Positions 17,873-27,348 of a DNA stretch of 64,000 nt are shown one piece after another. The translations under genes and the position numbers were made by a program. The notes beneath the pieces are model-generated. The model saw nothing but the letters and a program-made list of their open reading frames with translations. It searched no databases and had not been told where the DNA came from. Numbering within the stretch: the first letter of the stretch is position 1; the number at the start of each line of letters is the position of its first letter. The DNA comes from Aphodovivens avicola (GTDB lineage: Bacteria > Actinomycetota > Coriobacteriia > Coriobacteriales > Eggerthellaceae): the NCBI GenBank assembly GCA_018712515.1, contig DVGW01000018.1, positions 1 through 64,000 of the forward strand, written 5' to 3'.

Positions 17873-19744
17873 TCAGGCGTGCGAGTGAGCCGCTTTCGAC
17901 GCGGAGGTGCCGGCGGGAGCGGCAGCAGCGGAGGCAGCCTCGCCCGCGTCGCCCTTGCCGAACTCCGCGCGGCCCATCTCGGTCCACTCGGGCTCCTCGT
18001 CGGGCAGCGAGCCGGCTTCCTTGGTGAAGAGCTCCTTGAGGCAGTTGTACGCCACGATCGCGCCGAGGATCATCAGCAGGATCGCGAACACGAGCTGCAG
18101 GCCCGACGTGGCGATGACCGCCGCACCCGAGCTCGACAGCGCGTTGATGCAGCCGATCGTGCTCTGCACGAGCGACGTGAACGTGCACACGAGCAAAAAC
18201 GCCACCGGCACGTACAGCATGAAGCCCTTGCGTCCCGTGCATTTGCAGAACACCGCGAGCGTGATCATCGTCATGCCGCCGAGCAGCTGGTTGGACGCGC
18301 CGAACAAAGGCCAGATGTTCAGGTAGCCGCCGAACGCAAGCGCCAAACCCAACGCCAGAGTCAGCACCGTGGCAACCCACGTGTTCGAGAGGACCTTCGC
18401 CACGCCGGTGTTCTCGGCCGCGGCGTCTTCGGCAGCGTCGTTGCCCTTGGCGAAGAACTCCTGCACCGACAGACGGCCGATGCGCGCCACCGCGTCAACC
18501 GAGGTGAGCGCCAGCGCCGACACGCACATCGTCATGAACACCGTGGCCAGCGTGCCATCGATGCCGAACGCCATCATGCCGCGCGCCACGCCCTGCGAGA
18601 AGATCTGGAACGGCGTGCCCACTGCGGCGCCCAAGGCACCCGACGTGTTGAGCTGCGTGAACATGATTGCCGCAACCACGATGGCCAGCACACCGACGAA
18701 CGACTCGAGGATCATCGCGCCGTAGCCCACCGGCACCATGTCCTGCTCCTTGGAGATCTGCTTGGACGAGGTGTTGGTGGACACCAGGCTGTGGAAGCCC
18801 GACAGCGCACCGCATGCAACCGACACGAACAGCAGCGGGAACACGTAGCTGCCGTTGGCGGCGAGCGCGGAGAAGTCGGCCACCATCGGCGCGGACATCG
18901 TGGCGTTTCCGCTCGCGCCCAGCACGAAGATGCCGATCACCGCGCAGACGATCATGACGATCATCATGATGCTGGTGAGGTAGTCGCGCGGCTGCTTGAG
19001 CGTCTGGATGGGCATGGCCGCCGCGAACAGCAGGTACACCAGGATCACAGCGAACCAGCCGAATTTGTCAAGGTAGATCGGGAACTGCATGCCCACGGCG
19101 AACATCGCCACGAACAGCACGACGGCGAGCACAAGCTCCTTCCAGCCCGACAGGCCGAAGCGACGGTTGATCCAGCCGAACAGGATCGCGACGAACGTGA
19201 ACAGAATCGAGATCGTGCCCGCCGTGCCGCCCGCGTACGACTTGGCGGCGTCGACCGCGCCCTGGGCGTCGAACGTGGCCTGGAAGGTGCCGGCCACCAT
19301 GTCGACGAACGCCGCGATGACGATGATCGTGAACAGCCAGCTGAACAGCAAAAACAGCTTGCGGCCCGTGCGGCCGATGTACTTCTCGATTAGCTGGGCG
19401 AGCGATTTGCCGTTGTTCTTGACGCTGGCGTACAGCGCGCCGAAGTCGTGCACGGCGCCGAAGAAGATGCCGCCGACCAGCACCCACAGAAGCACCGGCA
19501 GCCAGCCGAACATGAGCGCGGTGATGGTGCCCGTCACCGGGCCCGCGCCGCAGATCGAGCTGAACTGATGCGAGAACGCGGTGAAGCAAGACGCGGGCGA
19601 GAAGTTCTTGCCGTCCTTCATGCGCTTCGCCGGCGTCAGCGCCGCACGGTCGATGCCCCACGTCTTGGCGAGCCAGCGCCCGTAGAGCAGGTAGCCGGCG
19701 GCAAGCACCACCGCGGCGACCACGACGACGATCATTCCGTTCAT
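17873..19744 (-). CDS. cstA: carbon starvation protein A (peptide/pyruvate transporter)
   Basis: 623 residues with some 16 hydrophobic segments. The start at 19744 (MNGMIVVVVAAVVLAAGYLLYGRWLAKTWGID) has GGAAAGG upstream and the usual CstA N-terminus; the longer frame to 19846 has none. The conserved HQFSSICGAGPVTG, VGGIFFGAVHDFGALYASVKNNGKSLAQLIEKYIGRTG and GFHSLVSTNTSSKQISKEQD stretches are diagnostic. The family imports pyruvate or peptides under carbon limitation. An apparent attenuator with a branched-chain-rich leader peptide precedes it, suggesting control by amino acid supply. Confidence 0.93.
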   Translation of the reverse strand: MNGMIVVVVAAVVLAAGYLLYGRWLAKTWGIDRAALTPAKRMKDGKNFSPASCFTAFSHQFSSICGAGPVTGTITALMFGWLPVLLWVLVGGIFFGAVHDFGALYASVKNNGKSLAQLIEKYIGRTGRKLFLLFSWLFTIIVIAAFVDMVAGTFQATFDAQGAVDAAKSYAGGTAGTISILFTFVAILFGWINRRFGLSGWKELVLAVVLFVAMFAVGMQFPIYLDKFGWFAVILVYLLFAAAMPIQTLKQPRDYLTSIMMIVMIVCAVIGIFVLGASGNATMSAPMVADFSALAANGSYVFPLLFVSVACGALSGFHSLVSTNTSSKQISKEQDMVPVGYGAMILESFVGVLAIVVAAIMFTQLNTSGALGAAVGTPFQIFSQGVARGMMAFGIDGTLATVFMTMCVSALALTSVDAVARIGRLSVQEFFAKGNDAAEDAAAENTGVAKVLSNTWVATVLTLALGLALAFGGYLNIWPLFGASNQLLGGMTMITLAVFCKCTGRKGFMLYVPVAFLLVCTFTSLVQSTIGCINALSSSGAAVIATSGLQLVFAILLMILGAIVAYNCLKELFTKEAGSLPDEEPEWTEMGRAEFGKGDAGEAASAAAAPAGTSASKAAHSHA

Positions 19745-19843
19745 AGAGTTCCTTTCCGGGGGCTGCCCTCCCCCTCCTATCGCGCGGACGGCGGCCGGCA
19801 ACGCGCGCCGATGCCGGCCTGGACCGGGTGATTGCGTCGGAAA

Positions 19844-19872
19844 CAAAAAGAGGGCCGCGTTGCGCGACCCTC
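19844..19872 (-). terminator. attenuator terminator in cstA leader
   Basis: Read on the minus strand: GAGGGTCGCG-CAA-CGCGGCCCTC (one G-U pair) followed by TTTTTG. It lies 53 bases after the leader peptide stop and about 100 bases before the cstA start, inside the transcript. A preceding stem CCGCCCG/CGGGCGG at 19880-19901 could be the competing or pause hairpin. Confidence 0.7.
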
Positions 19873-19924
19873 GATCAGGCCGCCCGCAGTCTCACGGGCG
19901 GACCTCATATGCATCCGACCCGTG

Positions 19925-19969
19925 CTAGCTAATCACCAGAACCAGAATGTCCAGCAGACCGATAAGCAT
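19925..19969 (-). CDS. putative cstA leader peptide rich in Leu/Ile/Val
   Basis: A 14-residue frame, MLIGLLDILVLVIS, with 5 Leu, 3 Ile and 2 Val. It has GTAGAGG about 10 bases upstream of its ATG. Hairpins and a U-rich terminator follow, then cstA. This is the layout of ribosome-mediated attenuation, as in ilv/leu leaders. The sequence CGGATGC just after the stop can pair with GCATCCG just before the peptide. The translation itself is inference. Confidence 0.6.
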   Translation of the reverse strand: MLIGLLDILVLVIS

Positions 19970-20516
19970 ATGCGGGCAACCTCTACTTTCCCCTTGCGGA
20001 TGCGGCTGCTAGCCGTTCCGCTCCGTCAGATCAAAGCCGCAAGACGACGCTCGTCGCAAGCGGCTCGTGCCCTAGATTAGGAGTAGATTGTTTCGGGGAT
20101 GTTGCGCCCTTGCTACAAGAATGTTGCAAGGGAAGCGGCGCTCGAAGAGGGGGCACGGAACAGCATTGGATCCGCACCGCGCCCCCTTGTTCCGCAATTC
20201 GCCTGGAAATGCGCGTTTTTCGCCGTTGGACGACATCCAACAAAGGGAAAGCCCCTCTTATTCGGACACGATGCTCGACGCCTTTCCGAAGCGACGCACT
20301 GAAGACCCGCTCCACCAGGGGAAACGTCGAGGCAGCGCGGTGCGGGCATTCGCGAGAGGCATCATCCGCCGGCGACGACGTCGACCAACGGGCAAAAACC
20401 TGCATCGAACGCGGTTTTTCCAAACAAGCGCCACTTGAGCGGCTCGGAGGCGGACACCGAGCAGGAATGGGAGGCGCGCTCGAACGCCCGATCCCGGGCT
20501 GTCGGGTCGCCTCGGG
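19970..20516. other. gene-free stretch upstream of cstA
   Basis: No convincing gene is seen; short open frames on both strands have no ribosome binding sites and look like GC shadows. On the minus strand near 20020-20075 there are compact hairpins (AGCCGC..GCGGCT enclosing GACGA..TCGTC, and CGGCT-AGC-AGCCG), likely the 5' leader of the cstA transcript. The rest, to the CBM9-like gene at 20517, shows nothing recognisable. Confidence 0.5.
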
Positions 20517-21302
20517 CTATTCCAGCACAAGCTCGCCGAAGCACTCCGGCATATGGAAGTTGGGCGTGTCGCTGTCGGTAGGACTCCATGAGAGATAATG
20601 CTTGTTCGCCGTCAGGTTGCCGCATTTGTAGAAGTTGCCGCGCAGGACGGTTCCCGATTCCGCCGTGAAGTCAGGGTAAAGCTGGCGGATGAAGTCGAAC
20701 GGGATCTTGTAGGTGATCTCCCAACCGCTCTCGGTGCGTGCGGACGACGCCTCGTACACATCGTCGGTGCGCACGAGCCGGGTGCGGTTCGCTTTCTCGG
20801 TGCCGATCTGGGCTCCCACCGCGCAATTCGGATTGAACTCGAAGTTCAGATAGCGCGCATCCTCCGGCACCGGCGAGAGGAAGAACTCCAGGCAGCTGTC
20901 CTCGTAGGTGTTGGCAAGGAGGTCGTCTGCCGGGTATTCGGCGCGGATATCCGCCTCCTCAGCCCACATGCGCACGTAGAAGGCCTCGTCGTCGTAGCAC
21001 AACTGCGCATGAGCGGCGATGTCCACGGGATCGAGCCACTGCTGGTTGTCGATGTCGAGCACGGAGATCGCATCCCAGTCAGGTGCGCCGTCGACATGCG
21101 CAACGGAATAGCTGCGCAGGGCCTCGTCGCCCGCCGAGGCATCCGCCGTCGGAGCATCCTCTTCCTGCGGTTCCGCCTCAACCGGCACGGGCTCCCCCGC
21201 CTCGATGGTTTCAACGGTCTCGATCTTCGCCGTCTGGGCGCACCCTGCAAGGCAAACCATCAACGCGATCGCACTGATCAGGCCGAACGTTCTCTTTTTC
21301 AT
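20517..21302 (-). CDS. lipoprotein with carbohydrate-binding family 9-like domain
   Basis: 261 residues from ATG 21302 with AAGGAGG upstream. A lipoprotein signal (KKRTFGLISAIALMVCLAGC) puts the lipidated Cys at 21. An acidic, Pro/Glu-rich linker (about 25-60) leads to a domain starting near 70 (APDWDAISVLDID..WLDP..IAAHAQLCYDDEAFYVRMWAEE..) with the pattern of CBM9-like beta-sandwich proteins, including YEDSCLEFFLSP, FEFNPNC and WEITYKIPFDFI. It is probably a surface-anchored binding protein; whether it binds sugar is not shown. Confidence 0.7.
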   Translation of the reverse strand: MKKRTFGLISAIALMVCLAGCAQTAKIETVETIEAGEPVPVEAEPQEEDAPTADASAGDEALRSYSVAHVDGAPDWDAISVLDIDNQQWLDPVDIAAHAQLCYDDEAFYVRMWAEEADIRAEYPADDLLANTYEDSCLEFFLSPVPEDARYLNFEFNPNCAVGAQIGTEKANRTRLVRTDDVYEASSARTESGWEITYKIPFDFIRQLYPDFTAESGTVLRGNFYKCGNLTANKHYLSWSPTDSDTPNFHMPECFGELVLE

Positions 21303-21607
21303 GATGCCCCTCCTTGCGGCGAAATCTTCCTCGCAACGTCTGCTTGCATGGTATCCCGATTCCGCCCTCGGATGCCCCACCCGTTTTGGCCTCCAAACGG
21401 GTGAGAGTCAACGCGACCCTCAACGGTAAGATGAAGGATGGCAGATCAGTCCATCCATCGGACGCCTCGCCGCCTCCTCCGCCGACAGCGGCCTTCGCCC
21501 TGCCGGGCAGGCAGCCCCGCCGATGCGGAACCGGCGAAGCGCCGCGCGTGCCAAATGCGTGCCATTAGATGTGTCCCTTTGGCACGCCCCGTCGCAAGGA
21601 GGCCTCC
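21303..21607. other. divergent intergenic region with a REP palindrome
   Basis: Between the lipoprotein and the large surface protein. It holds probable promoters for both and, close to the surface protein start, a REP-like palindrome (listed separately). No gene is seen. Confidence 0.5.
21559..21585. repeat. REP-like palindrome, family A (inverted orientation)
   Basis: GTGCCATTAGATGTGTCCC followed by TTTGGCAC: a 27-base unit with 6-bp ends GTGCCA/TGGCAC. It is identical in inverse to copies at 27156, 28487 and matches 29365. It ends 12 bases before the Shine-Dalgarno AAGGAGG of the surface protein, so it probably lies in its 5' untranslated region. Confidence 0.85.
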
Positions 21608-24600
21608 ATGAGCACGAACGACCGCACCTCCGCATCCGCTCCCATCTTTTCCCGCAGGGGTTTTCTCTCGCTGCTCGCCGCGACTGGAACCGTAGTCGCG
21701 TTCGGCAACGGCAGCGAACTGTTCGTTCGCGTGGCCCACGCCGATGAGGCAGGCGTGGGCGATCCCTATACCCTCTACGTCGTGAAGCGCTGGGAGGTGC
21801 CCGTCTACCTGTTCGACGTGACGGATCCCGCCAACCTCAAGCCCGTGGCGGGAGCGACGGCGCACATCACCTCTCTCTACAACGGCAAAACTGCCGATGC
21901 CGTCACCGACTCCAACGGCATCGCCGTCCTGGACGCGCGCGAGCTGTGCGAGCCCGACCCCGATCAGCAGCCGGGCGAGGTTCAGCAGAACTACTGCTTC
22001 TTCGGCAGCGTGGTCGTGCAGAAGGACGGCTACCGCACGTTCGAGACCGGCAAGATGCGCTTCATCGGCGCAGAGGAGCTGGCCGTGGCCACCGAGCCGA
22101 CCGATGGCCATCCCTACGCGCGCATGGCAGCGTTCGACGACTGGGACATCCAGTACGCCGATTCCGCCACGTTCCCCGCGACGCCGGCCAACCGCGACAC
22201 GCACACGCTCGTTGTCAAAACCGAGGTCTCCGACGGCCGCCCGGTGCGCGTGACCGCCTACCAAGAGGGCGGTGCCAGTTTCCAGGTGGACGCGACACCC
22301 GACGCATCCGGCCTTGCCGTCGCCACGCTGGAGGGGCGCTTCCTCTCGACCCACGCCGATGACGCGAGCCAGGCGTTCGCGCCGGACAAGCCTGTCTTCA
22401 TCACCGTCGCCACCGACGCGGGCAATGGCGAGAGCTTCACGTTCGAGTCCAACCTCGTCGTCAAGCGGGGACACCTCGACGAGGCGTCGTTCGAGCCGGG
22501 GCAGCGATTCTCGCTCGACGAACTTGTGCCCAGCGAGGCGTCCGACGCCGACTTGTCACCGGACAACGGCGACCTTTCCGTCACGCTCCCCGAAAGCATT
22601 CCCGTCATCGGCGGCGGCAGCATCAAGCTGCCCATCCCCTTCTTGCCCGTCACGATCGAGACGGACCCGCTCAGCTACATCTTCATCGCGGCAAAGCTGT
22701 CCATGTCGCTTCACAAGGGCACCGACGGCCGGGGCGACAAGAACGTCTGGACGCGCGACACGTACGAGAACTGCTCGAGCGAGGCGTTCAGGACGGCCCA
22801 AGACGCGCTCCAAAGCTATCTCAACAAGAACGCGGGCATCGCCGACACCAAGCGCTCCGCGCTCACCAAGGTGCCGGGAGGCTTTGGGTTCAGCCCCTCG
22901 TTGGAGGTGGGATTCGGCCTTTACCAGACGTGGGACGACCAGCTGCTCGTGTGGCGCGGCGACGCAAAAGGCTACGTCGAGCTCACGCTGAATCTATCCT
23001 ACACCCTGCAGTTCTTCATCGCATGGTTCCCTGTCTACGTGCTGTTCGAGTTCATCGTCGACGCCTACCTCGCACTCGAAGCAGGCATGGAATTCGTTGA
23101 CGCCGGGGAGAAGACAAAGCCGCAATTCTCAGGCGGCAGCGGGTTCACGTTCACGCCCAAGCTGGAGATCGCCGTGGGTGCGGGCGCGGGCATGTCGGGC
23201 GCGGCATCGATCGGCGTGCGCGGATCGGGCTTTTTGTCGTTCCCCATCAACGCGCTGTTCTCGCCGCGCGGCAAGCCGAACCCGCACATGAACCTCGACG
23301 GCGGCGTCGACGTGGCCATCTGCGTCCAGTTCATCGTCTACAAGGGATCGATCCCCCTGTACGCCGGACGCTGGAACAACATCTGGACCAACTGGCCCGA
23401 CGACAAGAAATCGCTTGAGGCGGGCGAAGCGTTCACGTCCGCGCACGAGGCGTTCTTCGTCAACACCCCCGACGGCGGATACGGCTACTCGATGGCCGGC
23501 GACGACGCGCACCTGCTGCAGGGCGGCGACGGCGTCAACGCCTCGTTCGTCCCCGTCACGAACGACGAGCTTGCCCGCACCGCCGAGCTGCACGCCGTCG
23601 CGCAGAACGACGGCAGCTACGCCTACGATGAGGCGCGCACCGAATCTGCCACGACCGGACTCGCCTACAGCATCACGCCGCTCGCCCTGGGGGCAGAGGG
23701 CCTCAAGCCCACCGAGACCCTGGTCTACAAGCACGTGTTCAGCGACCCGCGCCAGAAGATCTTCTCCGTCGACGGCGTCATCTGGATCGCGCGCATCGTG
23801 CCCGTCACCTACCCCACAGGCACGGGCACGCGCACGCGCCTGACCGTCGCGAAGATGGAGAACGGCGTCATGGGAAAGCCGCAGGTGGTGGAGTTCGACT
23901 TCGCCGACTACAAGGACGCAGACGGGAGCCCCGCGCCCTGCGCGCGCATCGATGCGTTCGACTGCGACTTCGACGTGGTGGGGTGCGACGAGGGCTGCAG
24001 GGCGAACCGCTGGAAGGATGGCGGCGCATTCCGCGTGCTGCTCACCATGGTCACGCGCCCCGACGGGGACGCCTCGCCCCTCACGAGTGTCGCATCCCAC
24101 TCGATCGCCGCGTTCCTGTCGGTCGGCGACGACCTGTCGATCAAGACGAAGCACCTGTTCTTCGATGACTACAACCGCACCGATCAGGCGGCGATCCTGC
24201 TGTATCCGCGCATCGTGGGAGTTGGCAACAAAACGGACACCGTCGCGGCCTTCGCCCTTCACCGCATAGCTGCACCGCGAAAGACCGTATTTGACTCTGG
24301 ATACAAGGAGTACCCATCAGACTGCCTTGTCGACTCGGACGGCGCCATCAGATTCACGAAGAAGGGTTTCTCGGACGTTCCGGACAATTGCTTCTTCGAC
24401 GCATCAGGAAAACAGATCGATGCAACCGAGGTTCTCACCGACGCCAAGCAGAGCGTCGAAATCGCACTGCTCTTCCATGGCGCCGGCTCCCTGAATTACC
24501 TTATGTGCTACACCATGGCGACTTCGGATGACGAAAAGCAAGCCCCTCTTGTCAAGGCGGTCAGAGTCGTGCATACGTTCTTCAACGACAACCCGCACAA

Positions 24601-25960
24601 AGCCGCCGTCCTCAACGCCAACACAGCCAGGGCATACTGCCTGAACCGTTGGGCAAACTTCACGTCCACCGGGGCGGACGGCTTCATGCTTGCGGACGGA
24701 AGGAACCTCACGGCGCTCTGGTACCAGCGAACCGACACCGAAGAGCTTATCCATACCCAGACCGTCCAGCTTGACGAGAGCATCCACTTGGACAATTTCA
24801 AGCTGTCCCGCGACGGCAAGCTGCTCTACTTCGCCACCGTGCTCGACGGCAAGCAGGAGGACACGATCGGCCAGGACGGCAACCGCACGCCGGGCGAGGA
24901 GGCGCACGAGTACCGCATCCGCGCGTCGCGCATCGTCACCGACGCGTCAGGCGCCTACAAATTCATGGAACCGTTCACCATCGCGCAGCTCGACCACCCG
25001 GCCGATGCGCTAGTCGACCTGCCGCTGCCCGATTCCTACGGCTTCCTCTCCAACAGCATCACGAGCCTGGCCGACAGCGCCTCGGATCTGTACCTGTACG
25101 CCGTTCCCAAACTCGCGCACCTGTCGCTTATCGGCTTCACCCCCATCGGCAAGACGGTGTGCGCCGGCAACGAGGAGACGTTCCTGGTGACCGTCCGCAA
25201 CGACGGCAACACGGCAATCGACTCGTTCACGCTGGTGGTCGCCGACGAGTCCGGCGAGGTCGGGCGCATCCCGGTGAGCATCCCCGACGTACAGGCGGTG
25301 CTTGAGGCCAAGGACGCGCCGAACGACTCCGACGCGCTTCTGGGCTGGTACGGCGCCGCGCCCGCCGAGGACCTCGACACGGGCGCGGGCCTCCGACCCG
25401 GGCTCATGGAGGTGCAGCCGGTCGCCGACGTTCCCACCGAGGCGGGCGTGGTGCTGCCCGGCAAGCAGCGCACCTACCGATTCAACTGGACGGTTCCCGA
25501 GCAATGGCACGGCGAGACGCCCGTCGACGTGAGCATCGACCTGGGGTCGCTGACCGTCTCGACCCAGCCCGGCTGCTGCGAGCTCGAGGAGGTCCGCACG
25601 CAGGCGGTGGGCGCCCTTCAGCTCGGAATGTCGGCGAGCGATCTGCAAAACAGCGTCTCGGTGGAGCTGCCCCTCGCAACAGCGCAGTACGAGGGCGTCG
25701 AGGACATCCCGGTCGATCGGACCGCCTATAAGCGCATTGACGATCAGGGCGGCGAGATCGCCTCGCCTTCCAGCCCGTCCGACGAGAAGCCCGGCGGCGG
25801 CGAGGGAGGATCCGGCCTTGGCCGAACCGGCGACTCGCTCACCGGCACCGTCGCCGCGGCTTTGATCGCCGCCGCGGGAGCCGGGGCCGCAGCTGCAGCC
25901 GCCCGCTCCGCGCGCGGGCGCGCCGAAGACGACTCGCACGGCAAGGAGGAGAGCCGATAG
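21608..25960 (+). CDS. very large Tat-exported cell-surface protein with sorting-like C-terminus
   Basis: 1450 residues from ATG 21608, with AAGGAGG 4 bases upstream. The N-terminus carries a twin-arginine motif (SRRGFLSLLAATGTVVAFG, Arg16-Arg17) and a cleavage-like VAHADEA. Residues 40-150 look like a carboxypeptidase-regulatory/Ig-like fold (PANLKPVAGATAHITSLYNGKTADAVTDSNGIAVLDA). The middle has no recognised domain. Near 1180-1340 a second beta domain appears (VTVRNDGNTAIDSFTLVVADE). The end is GLGRTGDSLTG at 1403, a small-residue hydrophobic stretch and RSARGR, the layout of an LPXTG sorting signal but with LGRTG. Wall or membrane anchoring is likely; function unknown. Confidence 0.8.
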   Translation: MSTNDRTSASAPIFSRRGFLSLLAATGTVVAFGNGSELFVRVAHADEAGVGDPYTLYVVKRWEVPVYLFDVTDPANLKPVAGATAHITSLYNGKTADAVTDSNGIAVLDARELCEPDPDQQPGEVQQNYCFFGSVVVQKDGYRTFETGKMRFIGAEELAVATEPTDGHPYARMAAFDDWDIQYADSATFPATPANRDTHTLVVKTEVSDGRPVRVTAYQEGGASFQVDATPDASGLAVATLEGRFLSTHADDASQAFAPDKPVFITVATDAGNGESFTFESNLVVKRGHLDEASFEPGQRFSLDELVPSEASDADLSPDNGDLSVTLPESIPVIGGGSIKLPIPFLPVTIETDPLSYIFIAAKLSMSLHKGTDGRGDKNVWTRDTYENCSSEAFRTAQDALQSYLNKNAGIADTKRSALTKVPGGFGFSPSLEVGFGLYQTWDDQLLVWRGDAKGYVELTLNLSYTLQFFIAWFPVYVLFEFIVDAYLALEAGMEFVDAGEKTKPQFSGGSGFTFTPKLEIAVGAGAGMSGAASIGVRGSGFLSFPINALFSPRGKPNPHMNLDGGVDVAICVQFIVYKGSIPLYAGRWNNIWTNWPDDKKSLEAGEAFTSAHEAFFVNTPDGGYGYSMAGDDAHLLQGGDGVNASFVPVTNDELARTAELHAVAQNDGSYAYDEARTESATTGLAYSITPLALGAEGLKPTETLVYKHVFSDPRQKIFSVDGVIWIARIVPVTYPTGTGTRTRLTVAKMENGVMGKPQVVEFDFADYKDADGSPAPCARIDAFDCDFDVVGCDEGCRANRWKDGGAFRVLLTMVTRPDGDASPLTSVASHSIAAFLSVGDDLSIKTKHLFFDDYNRTDQAAILLYPRIVGVGNKTDTVAAFALHRIAAPRKTVFDSGYKEYPSDCLVDSDGAIRFTKKGFSDVPDNCFFDASGKQIDATEVLTDAKQSVEIALLFHGAGSLNYLMCYTMATSDDEKQAPLVKAVRVVHTFFNDNPHKAAVLNANTARAYCLNRWANFTSTGADGFMLADGRNLTALWYQRTDTEELIHTQTVQLDESIHLDNFKLSRDGKLLYFATVLDGKQEDTIGQDGNRTPGEEAHEYRIRASRIVTDASGAYKFMEPFTIAQLDHPADALVDLPLPDSYGFLSNSITSLADSASDLYLYAVPKLAHLSLIGFTPIGKTVCAGNEETFLVTVRNDGNTAIDSFTLVVADESGEVGRIPVSIPDVQAVLEAKDAPNDSDALLGWYGAAPAEDLDTGAGLRPGLMEVQPVADVPTEAGVVLPGKQRTYRFNWTVPEQWHGETPVDVSIDLGSLTVSTQPGCCELEEVRTQAVGALQLGMSASDLQNSVSVELPLATAQYEGVEDIPVDRTAYKRIDDQGGEIASPSSPSDEKPGGGEGGSGLGRTGDSLTGTVAAALIAAAGAGAAAAAARSARGRAEDDSHGKEESR

Positions 25961-26064
25961 CGAGATAGAAACGGCAAGCTGTCGCTTTTTCGCAGCAAAA
26001 TCCCCCTCCGTTCGCCAGAACGAATACAATTGCCCCATCGGATCTGGTGAACGGAGGGTTTCCA

Positions 26065-27102
26065 ATGGGGTTTCAAAGCACGAGGGAGGATGGGCAGGCC
26101 GATGCCTTCGGCAAACTGATGCCCCTTTTGAGCTCCTCGTTCGAGCCAGGTGAATGCCAAGCAGCGATCGATCGCTTCGAAGACCCCAGCCTGCGCTCCG
26201 TCGCTCAAGCCGAGTACTGCTATTTCAGCGGACAGGCGGAGAAGGCGGCACGTATCGCCGGTAGCCTGCTTGAGCATCCCGATCTGACGGTGCGACTGTC
26301 GGCATGCTTGATCTACGCCTACGCCAACCTGCCGCTGGGCAACATCAACAGCGCGCGCTTCGCCCTGGCGGAGCTCCGCAATGCCCTTGAGAAAAGCCCG
26401 ACCGCGTCGTCGGCACAGGGCCAGGCGGCGATGGCGTTCATGGGGTACACGTCCTCGGTTCTCCTGCATCTCCCGCTGCCCGAGGAGGCTCCTCCCGTCG
26501 ACGCGCTCCTGCCGCTGCTCCCACCGGGTCTGCGCGCGTTCGCGCTGTACGTGGTGGCGCATCAGCTGTACCTGAAAGGCGAGTATGCGCGCAGCCTCGG
26601 GATCGCCGAGGGCGCCCTGTTCATGACGCCTGAGACCTACCCCATCCCCGAGATCTACCTGCGCCTGGTCGCCGTCATGGATTGCATGAGCCTCAAACGC
26701 ACGGACGAGGCGCGCACGCATCTGCTTGCCGCATGGGAACTCGCCCGCCCCGACGGGCTCATCGAGGCGTTCGGCGAGCACCACGGGCTTTTGGGCGGCA
26801 TGCTCGAGTCCGCCATCAAGAAGGATTGGCCGGAGGATTTCAAGCGCATCATCGACATCACCTACCGCTTTTCCGCGGGATGGCGGCGTATCCACAACCC
26901 CGCCACCGAGGAGACGGTGGCGGACAACCTCACCACCAGCGAGTTCGCGGTGTCGATGCTCGCGGCGCGCGGCTGGACCAACCAGGAGATCGGCGCGCAT
27001 CTGGACGTCTCGACGAACACGGTGAAAAGCTACCTGGCCTCGTCGTTCCGCAAGCTCGGCATCAGCAAGCGCTCCGAGTTGGAAAAGTTCATGCTGCGCT
27101 AA
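26065..27102 (+). CDS. LuxR-family helix-turn-helix regulator
   Basis: 345 residues from ATG 26065 behind ACGGAGGG; the GTG at 26047 lacks a site. The C-terminal 65 residues are a LuxR/GerE DNA-binding domain (LTTSEFAVSMLAARGWTNQEIGAHLDVSTNTVKSYLASSFRKLGISKRSELEKFML). The N-terminal 270 residues are helical, possibly TPR-like, with no recognised sensor motif. It follows the surface protein on the same strand and may regulate it. A near-identical copy of its last 33 codons lies 2.4 kb downstream. Confidence 0.85.
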   Translation: MGFQSTREDGQADAFGKLMPLLSSSFEPGECQAAIDRFEDPSLRSVAQAEYCYFSGQAEKAARIAGSLLEHPDLTVRLSACLIYAYANLPLGNINSARFALAELRNALEKSPTASSAQGQAAMAFMGYTSSVLLHLPLPEEAPPVDALLPLLPPGLRAFALYVVAHQLYLKGEYARSLGIAEGALFMTPETYPIPEIYLRLVAVMDCMSLKRTDEARTHLLAAWELARPDGLIEAFGEHHGLLGGMLESAIKKDWPEDFKRIIDITYRFSAGWRRIHNPATEETVADNLTTSEFAVSMLAARGWTNQEIGAHLDVSTNTVKSYLASSFRKLGISKRSELEKFMLR

Positions 27103-27136
27103 CCGGCTTTGGCGCCGGCACCGCGCCAAAGGCACC

Positions 27137-27182
27137 GTGCCAAAGGGACACATCGGTGCCAAAGGGACACATCTAATGGCAC
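27137..27182. repeat. REP-like palindromes, family A (one partial, one complete)
   Basis: GTGCCAAAGGGACACATCG (27137-27155) is a truncated copy, directly followed by a complete copy at 27156-27182 that ends CTAATGGCAC. Located just after the LuxR gene. Confidence 0.85.
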
Positions 27183-27348
27183 ATGCAGAAATGGGCACTA
27201 GGAGGCATGACCTCCTGGTACTCATTTCTACCTTTTATCTGCCGGCTAACATCAGGATTACGTTGCCGCAGAAATGCCCCGGTTTGTCGAAGACGGGACT
27301 GCGATTCAGCCTCAACACCCCCGGCCCATCGATAGCGCGATGGCAACG

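Noticed and set aside
19830..20080. T-box or metabolite riboswitch as an explanation for the cstA leader
   Set aside because: No T-box TGGNACCGCG-like element or known aptamer core was seen; the branched-chain leader peptide explains the terminator better.
20031..20516. Several short overlapping frames on both strands between cstA and the lipoprotein
   Set aside because: No ribosome binding sites, no recognisable residues, mutually overlapping; treated as non-coding.
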